Below, piece after piece: positions 50,003 through 60,228 of a stretch of DNA of 64,000 nt; the stretch's first letter is position 1; the number at the start of each line of letters is the position of its first letter. The stretch spans positions 1 through 64,000 of the forward strand of contig SDZD01000003.1 in assembly GCA_004172935.1 (NCBI GenBank), read 5' to 3'. The DNA is from a bacterium (lineage in GTDB: Bacteria > Armatimonadota > Abditibacteriia > Abditibacteriales > Abditibacteriaceae). Under the pieces are notes generated by a model, which saw only the letters and a list, made by a program, of their open reading frames with translations, was not told the DNA's origin and did no database searches. Both the position numbers and the translations under genes were made by a program.

Positions 50003-50200
50003 TTAGCTAGGGTCGGGTTGCTTTTCGCTACTCGGTTCTTCGGTATCGCTCACCATCATAATGGGAATACCATCGCGCACCGGAAAAGTGCGCCCATCGT
50101 TTTTGCAGCGCAACACGCCGTCGCTTTCAACATTTTCAAGTTCGCCATGACAGACGGGGCAAACCAATACTTCTTGTAGCAGCTCGGAAATCAGAGGCAT
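50003..50200 (-). CDS. Trm112-family zinc protein
   Basis: 65 residues from ATG 50200 (MPLISELLQEVLVCPVCHGEL). The Trm112 zinc site is CPVCHGEL, with the second pair reduced to a single cysteine in LRCKNDGRTFPVRDGIPIMM. The latter matches the family's F-P-V-R-D-G-I-P. It acts in methyltransferase activation or in cell-wall/glycan metabolism in different bacteria; which is unclear here. A start at 50254 would overlap the CCA-adding gene. Its start is only 22 bases from the divergent CCA gene. Confidence 0.85.
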   Translation of the reverse strand: MPLISELLQEVLVCPVCHGELENVESDGVLRCKNDGRTFPVRDGIPIMMVSDTEEPSSEKQPDPS

Positions 50201-50222
50201 TGGCCCCAGTTTGCCGTAATTT

Positions 50223-51545
50223 ATGGTTCTTCCCGATTCGTCTTTACTTTTCAAAACCCGCCAACTCGCGCTGGCCGTTCAACCAGTGGGCGGACGCGCC
50301 CTTTTGGTGGGTGGTTTTGTGCGCGATGCCCTCCTCGGCCAAAACCCCAAAGATGCCGATATAGAGGTCTACGGTTTGCCCGCCGACGAACTCAAAGCCG
50401 TCCTCGAAACGCTGGGCCGCGTCGATGCCGTAGGCGAAAGTTTTCGCGTCTTGAAGTTGGTATGGCACGCCAAAAACGAGGCGGGAAAACGCGAACGCCT
50501 CGAACTCGATGTCTCGCTGCCACGCCGCGACCGCAAGACCGGAACTGGCCACAAAGGCTTTGAAGTTGAAGGCGACCCCTATGCCTCGGTTGAGGATGCC
50601 GCGCGTCGCCGCGACTTCACCCTCAATGCCATCCTATGCGACCCGCTGACGGGCGACATCCTCGATCCATTCGGCGGGCAAGACGACCTGCGCGCTGGAC
50701 TGCTGCGCGCTGTTGATGCCCGTCACTTTGGCGAAGATTCGTTGCGAGTGCTGCGCGCCATGCAGTTTGCCGCCCGCTTTGGCCTTGTCATTGAGGCCGA
50801 AACCATCGCTATTTGCCTTCGGACCCCGCTTGATGATTTGCCCAAAGAGCGTGTGTGGGGCGAGTGGGAAAAATGGCTGCTTAAATCGAAGCGCCCCTCC
50901 GTGGGGTTGCAAGCTGGGCACGCCATCGGCGTTTTCGCGCGCCTGTTCCCCTATCTCGAAACCGCCTACATTCGCCATAAAGACGAAATGAGCGCAGCCC
51001 TCGACCGGGCCGCTGCCGAAATCGTCGACCTTGAACTTCCCGAACAGGTCGCGCTAATGCTGGCGATCTTCGGTTCGTTCCTCGGCTCGCGCGATACCCA
51101 GCAACTTATCGCCGATTTGGGCCTCTTCCGTTTGAAGGGGGCCAAAGAAGGCGTCGATGTGGGGAATCTAACCCTCAAGTTGCTTAGCGCTCGTAAAACC
51201 CCTGCCGACTGGTTCCGCAAACGCGACCAGATCGTCGCCCGCGATTTTCGTTATTTCGCCGCGCGTGTGCCACCACAACTCGCTCTCAAACTGGCGAGAG
51301 CGCGTGGCTACGATGAAGCCGCCGCATGGTTCGAGGAGGGCTTGCGCGCCGCCGATGTCGAGTTCGGCCCCCCCGCCTATATTTTGCAGGGCCGCCACCT
51401 CATCGAGATGGGTTGGAAACCCGGCCCCATATTTGGCCAGGTTGTCGAGCGTGTTTATCTGCTTCAATTGGGGGGCGAAGTTGCCGACCTCGAAGACGCC
51501 AAAGCCGCCGCCCAGAAGTTGGTGGACGACGGCATATTGGGCTAA
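50223..51545 (+). CDS. cca: CCA-adding tRNA nucleotidyltransferase / poly(A) polymerase family
   Basis: 440 residues, class II. The nucleotidyltransferase motif is LLVGGFVRDALLGQNPKDADIEVYG (GG and the D-A-D pair), followed by ELDVSLPRR (third Asp) and EDAARRRDFTLNAILCD (motif B). DPFGGQDDLRAGLLRAV and FGEDSLRVLRAMQFAARFGLVIE are the neck-domain motifs. It adds CCA to tRNA; the tRNA-Lys here lacks encoded CCA, consistent with this need. Length is normal. It starts 22 bases from the divergent Trm112 gene, so its promoter must overlap that gene's start. A stem-loop past the stop may end its transcript. Confidence 0.92.
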   Translation: MVLPDSSLLFKTRQLALAVQPVGGRALLVGGFVRDALLGQNPKDADIEVYGLPADELKAVLETLGRVDAVGESFRVLKLVWHAKNEAGKRERLELDVSLPRRDRKTGTGHKGFEVEGDPYASVEDAARRRDFTLNAILCDPLTGDILDPFGGQDDLRAGLLRAVDARHFGEDSLRVLRAMQFAARFGLVIEAETIAICLRTPLDDLPKERVWGEWEKWLLKSKRPSVGLQAGHAIGVFARLFPYLETAYIRHKDEMSAALDRAAAEIVDLELPEQVALMLAIFGSFLGSRDTQQLIADLGLFRLKGAKEGVDVGNLTLKLLSARKTPADWFRKRDQIVARDFRYFAARVPPQLALKLARARGYDEAAAWFEEGLRAADVEFGPPAYILQGRHLIEMGWKPGPIFGQVVERVYLLQLGGEVADLEDAKAAAQKLVDDGILG

Positions 51546-51590
51546 TCGGAACGATTAAATGGGGAGTCGGCCAATGTGTCCGTGATTTCT

Positions 51591-51628
51591 GCCTCATCGG
51601 TAGCTTTTGTGGGAACTACCGATGAAGC
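51591..51628. terminator. Stem-loop between cca and the cupin gene
   Basis: TCATCGGTAG/CTACCGATGA with a 12-base loop and outer TGC/GCA pairs. Only short A/T runs flank it, so it is a modest bidirectional terminator candidate. Confidence 0.5.
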
Positions 51629-51634
51629 AAAAAT

Positions 51635-52030
51635 TTATTTGCCGTATTGTTCGTCGCTGACTTTTTCCAGCCACTCGACGCTCTTGCCATCCAACTTTTC
51701 CGCGATGGCGATGTGTGTCATCGCGGTAGTTGGCGTGGCGCCGTGCCAGTGCTTTTCGCCCGCTGGGAACCACACGATGTCGCCGGGGCGAATCTCTTCG
51801 ATTGGGCCACCTTCGCGTTGTGCCCAGCCACTTCCTGCTGTCACAATCAGCGTTTGCCCCAATGGGTGGGTATGCCATGCTGTGCGGGCACCCGGTTCGA
51901 AGGTGACAGTCGCGCCACCGACACGGCCCGGCTCTTCGGCCTGAAACGGCGAGTCGAGCCGGACTGTGCCAGTAAAGTAGTCGGCGGGGCCTTGGCCCGA
52001 AGGCTGTGAGCCACTCTTTGTGATTTTCAT
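51635..52030 (-). CDS. Cupin-domain protein, (R)-mandelonitrile lyase/carboxymuconolactone type
   Basis: 131 residues. A single cupin: motif 1 [20 protein letters not shown] (metal His pair and Gln) and motif 2 [28 protein letters not shown]. The start [29 protein letters not shown] fits the family N-terminus. It may bind a small carbonyl or aromatic compound. It is the last gene of a minus-strand run that opposes the AraC-type regulator, with the ADH gene 34 bases before it. Function inferred only from the fold. Confidence 0.85.
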   Translation of the reverse strand: MKITKSGSQPSGQGPADYFTGTVRLDSPFQAEEPGRVGGATVTFEPGARTAWHTHPLGQTLIVTAGSGWAQREGGPIEEIRPGDIVWFPAGEKHWHGATPTTAMTHIAIAEKLDGKSVEWLEKVSDEQYGK

Positions 52031-52064
52031 GATAGTTCCTTGTGTTGGAGTAGGTTTGTTCCTA

Positions 52065-53111
52065 TCAGGCTGTCAGTGAAGCCATATCAATCACGAAGCG
52101 ATATTTGACATCGCTTTTCAGCATCCGCTTGTAGGCTTCGTTGATGTCTTTGATATTGATGACTTCGATGTCCGAAGTGATGCCATGTTCGCCACAGAAA
52201 TCGAGCATCTCCTGTGTCTCGGCGATGCCGCCAATAATGGAGCCAGCCACCGAGTTGCGCCCCATGAGCAGTGGTACAGTCAACATCGACTCCACAGCGC
52301 CCAAATAGCCCACCAGAACGAGAGTGCCATTTAGCGACAGAGTCGGCAAATAGGGGTTCAGGTCGTGTGCTGAAGGAACGGTGTCGATAATCAGGTCGAA
52401 GGTGCCTTTGACAGCCTTCATTTGTTCTGCATCGGTCGAAAGCACCACGTTATCAGCGCCCAAACGACGTGCGTCCTCTTCCTTGTCTGGTGTGCGAGTG
52501 AACAGCGTCACGTCCGCTCCCAGTGCGTGAGCTAGTTTCAGCGCCATGTGGCCCAAACCGCCGAGGCCGATAACCGCTACCTTTGTGCCTTCGCCTACGT
52601 TCCAGTGACGCAGTGGCGACCACGTTGTAATTCCAGCGCACAACAGCGGCGCGGCTCCTTTCAGATCGAGTGCATCGGGAATGTTGACCACGAATTTGTC
52701 CGACACCACGATTTTCTGTGAGTAGCCGCCGTAGGTAGGGCTATGGTCATGGCGATCAAAACCGTTGTAGGTCACGGTGCTTCCCTCTTCGCAATATTGT
52801 TCCAGACCTTGCGCACAGGCCGCACAGTGTTGGCAAGAGTCAACCAGACAGCCGACGCCGACCTTGTCGCCCACTTTGAAGCGAGTGAAATCGGTGCCTA
52901 CGCTTTCCACTTGTCCGATGATTTCGTGACCCGGCACCATCGGGAATGTCGAGTTGCCCCAGTCGTTGCGGGTCTGGTGCAAATCCGAGTGACACACGCC
53001 ACAGTACAGGATTTCGATGACAACATCGTTCGGGCGGGGTTCGCGACGTTCGAAGTTAAAAGGTGCGAGTGCTTCTGTGGCCGACTGAGCGGCGTATCCG
53101 TTGGTATTCAT
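52065..53111 (-). CDS. Zinc-dependent alcohol/aldehyde dehydrogenase (YahK/AdhA-like)
   Basis: 348 residues. Medium-chain dehydrogenase with the catalytic zinc site in [10 protein letters not shown] and GHEIIGQV, and the structural zinc cysteines in [20 protein letters not shown]. The Rossmann motif [25 protein letters not shown] binds NADP(H). The [22 protein letters not shown] segment is typical of the YahK-type aldehyde reductases. It probably detoxifies aldehydes. In line with neighbouring redox genes, it is 54 bases after the SDR gene on the same strand. Confidence 0.93.
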   Translation of the reverse strand: MNTNGYAAQSATEALAPFNFERREPRPNDVVIEILYCGVCHSDLHQTRNDWGNSTFPMVPGHEIIGQVESVGTDFTRFKVGDKVGVGCLVDSCQHCAACAQGLEQYCEEGSTVTYNGFDRHDHSPTYGGYSQKIVVSDKFVVNIPDALDLKGAAPLLCAGITTWSPLRHWNVGEGTKVAVIGLGGLGHMALKLAHALGADVTLFTRTPDKEEDARRLGADNVVLSTDAEQMKAVKGTFDLIIDTVPSAHDLNPYLPTLSLNGTLVLVGYLGAVESMLTVPLLMGRNSVAGSIIGGIAETQEMLDFCGEHGITSDIEVINIKDINEAYKRMLKSDVKYRFVIDMASLTA

Positions 53112-53166
53112 TGTGTTGTGTTTTCTCTCTTAGATTTGAATTGGTAATCGAGGCCAATGGGCGGTC

Positions 53167-53913
53167 TTACAGCTCCTGTCGCGTGGGTCGGAACAGGATT
53201 TCGTTGATGTCAACATCCTCCGGTTGGCTCATTGCGAAGACGACGGTACGTGCGAATGAATCGGCGGGAATCGCCACTTCCTCGTAGAACTTGTTGATGT
53301 TCTGCGCGACCTCTGAATCGGTGATGGTGTTGGGGAGTTCGGTGGCAACTGCTCCCGGCGAAATAATCGTGGTGCGGATGTTGTACGGCTTCACTTCCTG
53401 TCGCAGGCCCTCCGAAAGTGCCCGTACTGCGTGCTTGGTCGCCGCATACACCGAGCTACCGGGGCGAACCTTGTGTCCGGCTACCGATGAGACATTGATG
53501 ATGTGTCCCGATTTTTGCTCTGTCATGTAGGGCAATGCGGCGGCAATGCCATACAGCACACCCTTGATATTAACGTCGATCATGCGATCCCACTCGTCAA
53601 TTTTCAGGCGTTCCAGCAGCGATTGGGGCATTAATCCAGCGTTGTTGATAATAACGTCGATTCGCCCATACTTTTCTACTGCGCTATCGACCAACGCTTT
53701 CACCTGTGCGCTGTCGGTAACATCGGTCGTGACGGCGAACGCCTTGCCGCCTTTGGAGTTGATTTCATCGGCGAGAGCCTGAATGCGATCAGCGCGGCGC
53801 GCACCCAGCACAACGCTGGCTCCTTGGTCGGCGAGAAGGCGCGCTGTCGCTTCGCCTAAGCCACTGCTGGCGCCCGTGATGACGACAATTTTTCCTTCGA
53901 TGTTGTTACTCAT
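53167..53913 (-). CDS. Short-chain dehydrogenase/reductase
   Basis: 248 residues, classical [20 protein letters not shown] (cofactor loop), NNAGLM, the catalytic serine in NVSSVAGH, and YAATK (Y-x-x-x-K). The ARRADRI segment after the second strand (R-R) favours NADPH. It resembles YdfG/serine 3-dehydrogenase-type enzymes. It sits between the ADH gene and the Na+/H+ antiporter gene. Substrate unknown. Confidence 0.93.
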   Translation of the reverse strand: MSNNIEGKIVVITGASSGLGEATARLLADQGASVVLGARRADRIQALADEINSKGGKAFAVTTDVTDSAQVKALVDSAVEKYGRIDVIINNAGLMPQSLLERLKIDEWDRMIDVNIKGVLYGIAAALPYMTEQKSGHIINVSSVAGHKVRPGSSVYAATKHAVRALSEGLRQEVKPYNIRTTIISPGAVATELPNTITDSEVAQNINKFYEEVAIPADSFARTVVFAMSQPEDVDINEILFRPTRQEL

Positions 53914-53950
53914 AATCTTGATTCCTTGTTTGATTTTGATAGAGCGGACT

Positions 53951-55498
53951 CTATGGTATTGTGTCGCCTGTGGCGCTTAGTTCTATCCAGTCGAGTTCTT
54001 CTTCGACGAAGCGGTAGGCGTCGTCGCCGATGGTGCCATTGCTGCGAAGCTCGTTGAGCGTCTGGCGCGATTTGGTTAGAACTCGTCGTCGTAGTGCGTT
54101 GTTTTCCGTCTCGTGAATGTCCTCGCCTCGTCTCGTCTGCCGCAGCGCTTCCTGATATTCCGTTTTAAGGCGCTGCGCTACTGGTGTGGTGTCGCCGTCC
54201 AACTCCATTATCGCGGCCTTCAGCGCTTTGCTTCGAGCGATATTAATCTCCGATTCCACCGTGTCGTCCGGCGGCAGACGGAGGGAAAGCAGCAGTGGGC
54301 GCAATGTTAGCCCCTGAATGACCAGGGTGCCTAACACCACTACGAAGGCACTCAATTGAATGAAGTTGCTGTATGGGAAACCCTCTGGGAGCGCGATAGC
54401 CGCTGCTAGAGTGACTATGCCGCGCATACCGCACCATCCCACGACAACTCCTCCTCTGGTCGAGAGCGGAGACCGGGGCGCTTGGCCCCCATCTGGGGCA
54501 GATGGGTTCATCTTCTTATGAAAGATGGTGTAGCTCATCACCCAGAAGAGGCGAACCACAATCACGACAGCCAGAAGCGCCAACGCCGCCGCGAAATAGT
54601 GGAAGCGCTCCGTGCCACTGAGTTTGTCGAGGATGGGGCGCATCTCAAGACCTATAAGCGTGAACGCCAGCACGTTCAGCACAAAGGTCGCCGATTCCCA
54701 AACCGCGAAGGTCGATACCCTCATGCGAGCCGACATATCGAGTGCCGTCTCCTGTCCCGTCATGATGCCAAAGACAACGATGGTCACCACACCCGAAAGC
54801 CCTAACTGCTCGGCGATGAGCCACACGCCGAAGCTCATTACGAACTGGAAGATGACTGAGGTGGGCATGTCGGATACTCTGCCTCGTATCAGACCAACCA
54901 GCTTCGCCAAAATCCAACCCGTTGCCGCACTGCCGAAGACCACGAGCAGAAAAGTGGGAAATGCTTTCCCCATCTGAAAGCCAGCGGCACCAATCGACCC
55001 AACCGCGATTTTGTAAATCAACAGCGCGGAAGCATCGTTCAACAGGCTTTCCCCCTCCAGTACCTTACGGATGCGATGCGGCGGATTGACTTGTTGCAAA
55101 ACCGCCAGAGCAGCGACGGCATCGGGTGGCGCCAGCAAAGCCCCTAAAGCGATAGCCGCTGCCCACGGCAGATCGGGCAAAAACTGCCGAGCGGCAAAAG
55201 CCACCACTATCGTCGTCAGGCCCACCGCGACCAGCACCAGCGATAGCACCGGGCGCCAGTTATCTCGCAGATCGCGCAACGACGTATCGTATGCCGCATC
55301 GACAAGCACAGGCGCCACGAAAAGGGCGAGAATAAGCTCTGGCGGAGGCAAAACGATGTGCGGCGTTCCCGGTAGGAACGCAACGATTGCTCCCCCTACT
55401 GCCAGCAGCGTCGGGTAGGGGATGTTAACTCGCCGCGCAAGCGCCGATAAAATCGTCGCTCCCAGCAGGAGGCCAAGGAAAATCTCGAACGTATGCAT
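53951..55498 (-). CDS. Na+/H+ antiporter (CPA1 family)
   Basis: 515 residues, 12 or so membrane segments. The core motif has the antiporter residues in [22 protein letters not shown] and [20 protein letters not shown]; further [20 protein letters not shown] and the C-terminal cytosolic region with [19 protein letters not shown] are family-typical. It exports Na+ (or K+) in exchange for H+. Its membership in the same-strand redox run may be for general stress; it also has a small 37-base gap to the SDR gene. Confidence 0.92.
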   Translation of the reverse strand: MHTFEIFLGLLLGATILSALARRVNIPYPTLLAVGGAIVAFLPGTPHIVLPPPELILALFVAPVLVDAAYDTSLRDLRDNWRPVLSLVLVAVGLTTIVVAFAARQFLPDLPWAAAIALGALLAPPDAVAALAVLQQVNPPHRIRKVLEGESLLNDASALLIYKIAVGSIGAAGFQMGKAFPTFLLVVFGSAATGWILAKLVGLIRGRVSDMPTSVIFQFVMSFGVWLIAEQLGLSGVVTIVVFGIMTGQETALDMSARMRVSTFAVWESATFVLNVLAFTLIGLEMRPILDKLSGTERFHYFAAALALLAVVIVVRLFWVMSYTIFHKKMNPSAPDGGQAPRSPLSTRGGVVVGWCGMRGIVTLAAAIALPEGFPYSNFIQLSAFVVVLGTLVIQGLTLRPLLLSLRLPPDDTVESEINIARSKALKAAIMELDGDTTPVAQRLKTEYQEALRQTRRGEDIHETENNALRRRVLTKSRQTLNELRSNGTIGDDAYRFVEEELDWIELSATGDTIP

Positions 55499-55615
55499 GA
55501 GCGCGAGTGTCCTTTAACCTTGTTCTTTCCCATCCCGATAAAACCAAGTTTCTACCACGCGATGTGAAAGGCCAGCAAAGGACCACTCGTTAAACGGCGC
55601 GTGTGACTATCCAAT

Positions 55616-56593
<978 letters not shown>

Positions 56594-57910
56594 CTATTTA
56601 TTGTGTGCGGAGGTACGCAGCGCTTCACTTTTGCTGATGCCGGGGCTAATGAGTAGCCATGCGCAAAGCAGGCTGCCAATTCCGGCCAGCGCAATAACCC
56701 AGCCCATCGCCTTCGGTGTTCCATCGGCAAAGGCACCCACCAGAGCCGAACCGATGATGCCGCTACCATATTGAAGGGCGCCGACCAGTGCCGATACTGC
56801 CCCTGCGCGTTGCGGAAAGTCGGACAGTGCCCCTGATATTGAGTTGGCAACGATGAAGCCCGTCGCTGTGATGTACAGGAAAAGTGGCAATGCCAATCCT
56901 GCGAGTCCACCAATGTTGGTCGTCGCGGCAAGCGCCAGCAGAATGCCTGCAATCGCCGCTGCGCCTGTGCCGCGTACCAATAACCTATCACCGCCGAGCC
57001 TTCTCACCAATCGCGAGTTGGTGATGTTGGCCCCCATGATGCCAATGACGCCAATGCCAAACAGCAAGCCATAAAGCTGCGGTTTTACATGGTAGTAGGT
57101 GATGTAGGCCGAAGGTGTTCCCGCTATGTAAGCGAACATGCCCGCATAGAAGAAACCGCCTGAACCCGCATAACCCAGCAAGCGACGGTGGCGCAGCAGT
57201 TCGCCGTAATCGGCGAGTGCCTGCACCAACGGCTCGCGGTTACGCCGAGCCGTTGGCAGCGTTTCGGGCAAGGTGAACAGCGCTCCAAGGGTTGCGAAGC
57301 CGACGACTACCAGTGCCCAGAATATGGCACGCCAACCGGAGAGAGCCAGCAATTGCCCACCGATGATTGGCCCCAACAGCGGCGCAATCGCCATCACCGT
57401 CATCAGCGTTGAGAGCATCTGCGCCGAGCGGTTGCCTGCGAACAGGTCGCGAACCATCGCTCTCGCCAATACGACGCCCGCGCTTGCTCCCACCGCTTGC
57501 ACGAGGCGCCAACCGATCATCGCCCAGATGCTGCCCGACATAGCGCAACCCGCCGAACCTAAGACAAACAGTACAAGACCAATCGCAACTGGTAAGCGCC
57601 GTCCCAGTCGGTCAGAGATTGGCCCCCACAGCAGTTGACCCAGGCTAAACCCGATGAGATAGCCCGAAACCGTCCACTCGATCATTCCCTTGCCCGCGCC
57701 GAGCGACTGCCCCATCGCGGGCATTGCGGGCAAATACAGGTCGGTCGAAATCGAGGCGAAGCCCATCAACGCGCTCAAAATCGCCAGCACTTGCCAGCCG
57801 TGTTTGACGGCTTCCTCTTGTGCTGGTGTGGTGGCTTCCGCTGTTTCAGAGCGGATAGGTATTGTCAGGTGTGTGGGTTCGACTTGAGAAGCATTGGCGT
57901 GTGGTGGCAT
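56594..57910 (-). CDS. Bcr/CflA-type drug exporter (MFS)
   Basis: 438 residues, 12 membrane segments. DHA1-type: LMGFASISTDLYLPAMPAMGQSLG, GQLLWGPISDRLGRRLPVAIGLVLFVLGSAGCAM (loop 2-3 motif) and VQAVGASAGVVLARAMVRDLF, which is the Bcr/CflA signature (R-x-x-Q-A/R-A-x-x-R-D). The start at 57910 gives MPPHANASQVEP, a soluble N-terminus of about 35 residues. It is the first gene of the minus-strand run and is divergent from the AraC-type regulator. Confidence 0.93.
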   Translation of the reverse strand: MPPHANASQVEPTHLTIPIRSETAEATTPAQEEAVKHGWQVLAILSALMGFASISTDLYLPAMPAMGQSLGAGKGMIEWTVSGYLIGFSLGQLLWGPISDRLGRRLPVAIGLVLFVLGSAGCAMSGSIWAMIGWRLVQAVGASAGVVLARAMVRDLFAGNRSAQMLSTLMTVMAIAPLLGPIIGGQLLALSGWRAIFWALVVVGFATLGALFTLPETLPTARRNREPLVQALADYGELLRHRRLLGYAGSGGFFYAGMFAYIAGTPSAYITYYHVKPQLYGLLFGIGVIGIMGANITNSRLVRRLGGDRLLVRGTGAAAIAGILLALAATTNIGGLAGLALPLFLYITATGFIVANSISGALSDFPQRAGAVSALVGALQYGSGIIGSALVGAFADGTPKAMGWVIALAGIGSLLCAWLLISPGISKSEALRTSAHNK

Positions 57911-58058
57911 AGTACGTCTTGTGGGTTGTAGGCACTAAAGTTTCTTGAACGAAAGTCCAAACTAATTTGAACTGCCCAAGGCTTCTCTTCCTGCCTATAA
58001 CTATTCTAAGCTATAAAATTCCATATGCGGTATGACGATTGTGGAGGATAATAAAACG

Positions 58059-58080
58059 ATTCTCCAAAAGTTTGGAGAAT
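58059..58080. promoter_or_regulatory. Perfect inverted repeat in the regulator-exporter intergenic region
   Basis: ATTCTCCAAA-AG-TTTGGAGAAT, a perfect 10-bp inverted repeat with a two-base centre, about 150 bases from the exporter start and 40 bases from the regulator start. It lies just upstream of the regulator's putative -35. It could be an operator. Confidence 0.6.
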
Positions 58081-58082
58081 GA

Positions 58083-58111
58083 TTGGATGGGGCGTTTTGG
58101 GCTGCTATGCT
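58083..58111 (+). promoter_or_regulatory. Predicted promoter of the AraC-type regulator
   Basis: TTGGAT (58083-58088), 17-base spacer and TATGCT (58106-58111). The start codon at 58119 would be nearly leaderless, 8 bases past the -10. Confidence 0.45.
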
Positions 58112-58118
58112 GAATTTC

Positions 58119-59057
58119 ATGAATCGACAGCAGAGCGAATTAGAATTACAGCAGGAGCAGTGCCAACGCGAGGAGTTGGTGGAACGACTGACCAAAGCCC
58201 TGCCCTCCGAAGGCATGAACCAACCTTTGCCGGGGCTTCGGCTTTCCCACTCCTGCAAAACGATGGAGCCGGTGTATGGAGTTTCCGAGCCGACCTTTTG
58301 CGTGATCGCTCAGGGCAGTAAAGAGGTCTTTCTGGGAGAAAAGCGCTACCAGTACGACCCCTATAGTTATCTGTTGGCTACCGCCGAACTTCCGATAGTG
58401 AGTCGGGTTTTACAGGCCTCCGATAATCGGCCCTACCTTGGCCTGCGCCTGAATATCGACCCCACATTGGTCGGCGCTGTCATGGTCGAAATCGGCCAGA
58501 TGCCGCCTCAAAATTCCGGCGATGTCAAAGCTATCGAAGTTAGCCCATTGGATTCGACCCTGCTGGACGCGACGCTGCGGATGGTGCGTTTGCTTGACTG
58601 CCCCACCGAAGCACGCATTCTACTTCCGCTCATCACACGCGAAATCGTGTATCGGCTTCTGGTAGGCGAACAGGGGCACCGCTTGCGCCAGATGACGGTG
58701 TTGGGCGGACACACTCACCGTATCGGCCAGGCAGTGCAGAAGATTTGCCGCGAGTTCAATAAGCCTTTGCAAGTCGAGGATTTGGCGCGCTACATCGGCA
58801 TGAGTGTTTCGGGGTTCCACCACCATTTCAAAGCTGTCACCGCGCTCACACCGCTACAGTTCCAAAAGCAGTTACGCCTTCAGGAAGCGCGCCGCTTGAT
58901 GGTCGGTGAAGCTTTGGATGCTGCTACTGCGGGCTATCGTGTGGGATATGACGATGCCTCGCACTTCAACCGCGAGTACAAACGCCTCTTCGGTGTGCCT
59001 CCTATGCGCGATGTGGAACGCATACGCGAAGCCGCCGATGTCGAAACCGATCTTTAA
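58119..59057 (+). CDS. AraC-family transcriptional regulator (AraC_N type, YqhC-like)
   Basis: 312 residues from ATG 58119 (MNRQQSELELQQEQ); an ATG at 58107 is equally possible. The AraC_N domain contains MEPVYGVSEPTFCVIAQGSKEVFLGEKRYQYDPYSYLLATAELPIVSRVL, the family signature. The C-terminal HTH pair has QVEDLARYIGMSVSGFHHHFKAVTALTPLQFQKQLRLQEARRLM and ATAGYRVGYDDASHFNREYKRLFGVPPMRDVERIRE. Relatives such as E. coli YqhC regulate neighbouring aldehyde reductases. The divergent redox/efflux run is a plausible regulon. Confidence 0.9.
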   Translation: MNRQQSELELQQEQCQREELVERLTKALPSEGMNQPLPGLRLSHSCKTMEPVYGVSEPTFCVIAQGSKEVFLGEKRYQYDPYSYLLATAELPIVSRVLQASDNRPYLGLRLNIDPTLVGAVMVEIGQMPPQNSGDVKAIEVSPLDSTLLDATLRMVRLLDCPTEARILLPLITREIVYRLLVGEQGHRLRQMTVLGGHTHRIGQAVQKICREFNKPLQVEDLARYIGMSVSGFHHHFKAVTALTPLQFQKQLRLQEARRLMVGEALDAATAGYRVGYDDASHFNREYKRLFGVPPMRDVERIREAADVETDL

Positions 59058-59110
59058 CTCTTTCAGAGCCTAATTTTTGCGGGTGATGTTTAAAGTCGGT
59101 TTCGCTTGGG

Positions 59111-59134
59111 TATACTGATAACGCGCGTTATCAG
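59111..59134 (+). promoter_or_regulatory. LacI-type operator overlapping the regulator's own -10 box
   Basis: CTGATAACGCGCGTTATCAG, a perfect 20-base palindrome at 59115-59134, begins inside a TATACT -10 (59111-59116) and ends one base before the ATG. The central CG and form are those of LacI-family operators, so the regulator very likely represses itself. The -35 is weak (TGTTTA at an 18-base spacing). Confidence 0.8.
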
Positions 59135-59135
59135 C

Positions 59136-60203
59136 ATGTCCATGATTACTATGACCGACATCGCCACCAAAGCCGGCGTCTCTCGTTCGGCGGTTTCGTT
59201 GGTGTTAAACGGTCGGCACAACGACAACATTCGCATCCCCGACGAGACTCGTCAGCGCATTCTCGAAGTCGCCGCCGAACTCGGCTATCGAACCAACCAG
59301 TTGGCGCGTGCTGTGGCTTCGGGCAAGTCGCGCATGATCGGTTATCTGGTCACAGAGCCGCACTACGAGCCGTACTGGAACACCATCATTGGTGCCCTCG
59401 CCGAAGCCGAAGAGTTGGGCTTCACATTGAAGGTATTGTCGGTTACTCATGAGACGTTGGCAGAGCGCATCCGCCAATGCGTCGAACTTCGTTTGGGCGG
59501 GCTTATTGTGCGAGTCAACAGCGATAAACGCCTCATCTTCGAGGAAGCCAACCGCGCTCAAATTCCCGTTGTAAGCGTCGATGAAGGCATCGAGCAGCCT
59601 TTTGGCACCAATGTCGTGGCCGATGATGCGCCCGGTTGTCACGCTGCCATCCAACACCTCGTTCAGTTGGGGCATACACGCATCGGCTTCATTTCCAGTG
59701 GTTTCTCGCTGTTCGGTGGCCCCGACATCGGCTCGAACCGCGAAGAACTCTTTCGCCTCGAAATGATGCGGCGCGGTTTGGCAGTTCCCGAAGGTTATGT
59801 GAGTCGCGAAATCATGGCGGTTTTCGGGGCGCACGCCGATGCCGAGGAAAATATCCAGTCTGTTGTGGAGGCGACTCAATCACTATTGGAGCATCCACAA
59901 GGGCGCCCCACTGCCATCTTCTGCTGGCGTGACGAAACGGCGATGTGTGTCATCCGCGTTTGTCGCCAGCGTGGGCTTCGCGTTCCCGACGATATTTCGG
60001 TGGTTGGTTTCTCCGATTTAGGCACTGCGCGCTTTTTCGACCCGCCACTCTCCACGGTCAAATCGCCGTGGGATGAATTGGGGCGCACTGCGATGCGCCA
60101 AATCGCCCAACGTTTGGGTGAAGAGTTCAGCAACCATTCCAGCATTCACCGAGTCGCGACGGGCTTTATCGCTCGTGGCTCGACTAGCCCCGCGCCCTTC
60201 TAA
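59136..60203 (+). CDS. LacI-family transcriptional regulator
   Basis: 355 residues from ATG 59136; 59142 and 59151 are alternatives. The HTH is TMTDIATKAGVSRSAVSLVLNG with the hinge RTNQLARAVASGKSRMIGYL. The periplasmic-binding-like core contains IPVVSVDEGIEQPFGTNVVADDAPGCHAAIQHLVQLGHTRIGFIS and the C-terminal VVGFSDLGTARFFDPPLSTV. The effector is probably a sugar. It lies 25 bases upstream of the GH10 xylanase gene and so likely governs the xylan/arabinan locus that follows, though no second copy of its operator is visible ahead of the enzymes. Confidence 0.93.
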   Translation: MSMITMTDIATKAGVSRSAVSLVLNGRHNDNIRIPDETRQRILEVAAELGYRTNQLARAVASGKSRMIGYLVTEPHYEPYWNTIIGALAEAEELGFTLKVLSVTHETLAERIRQCVELRLGGLIVRVNSDKRLIFEEANRAQIPVVSVDEGIEQPFGTNVVADDAPGCHAAIQHLVQLGHTRIGFISSGFSLFGGPDIGSNREELFRLEMMRRGLAVPEGYVSREIMAVFGAHADAEENIQSVVEATQSLLEHPQGRPTAIFCWRDETAMCVIRVCRQRGLRVPDDISVVGFSDLGTARFFDPPLSTVKSPWDELGRTAMRQIAQRLGEEFSNHSSIHRVATGFIARGSTSPAPF

Positions 60204-60228
60204 TTCACCGATTTTTAAAACCCGCTTC

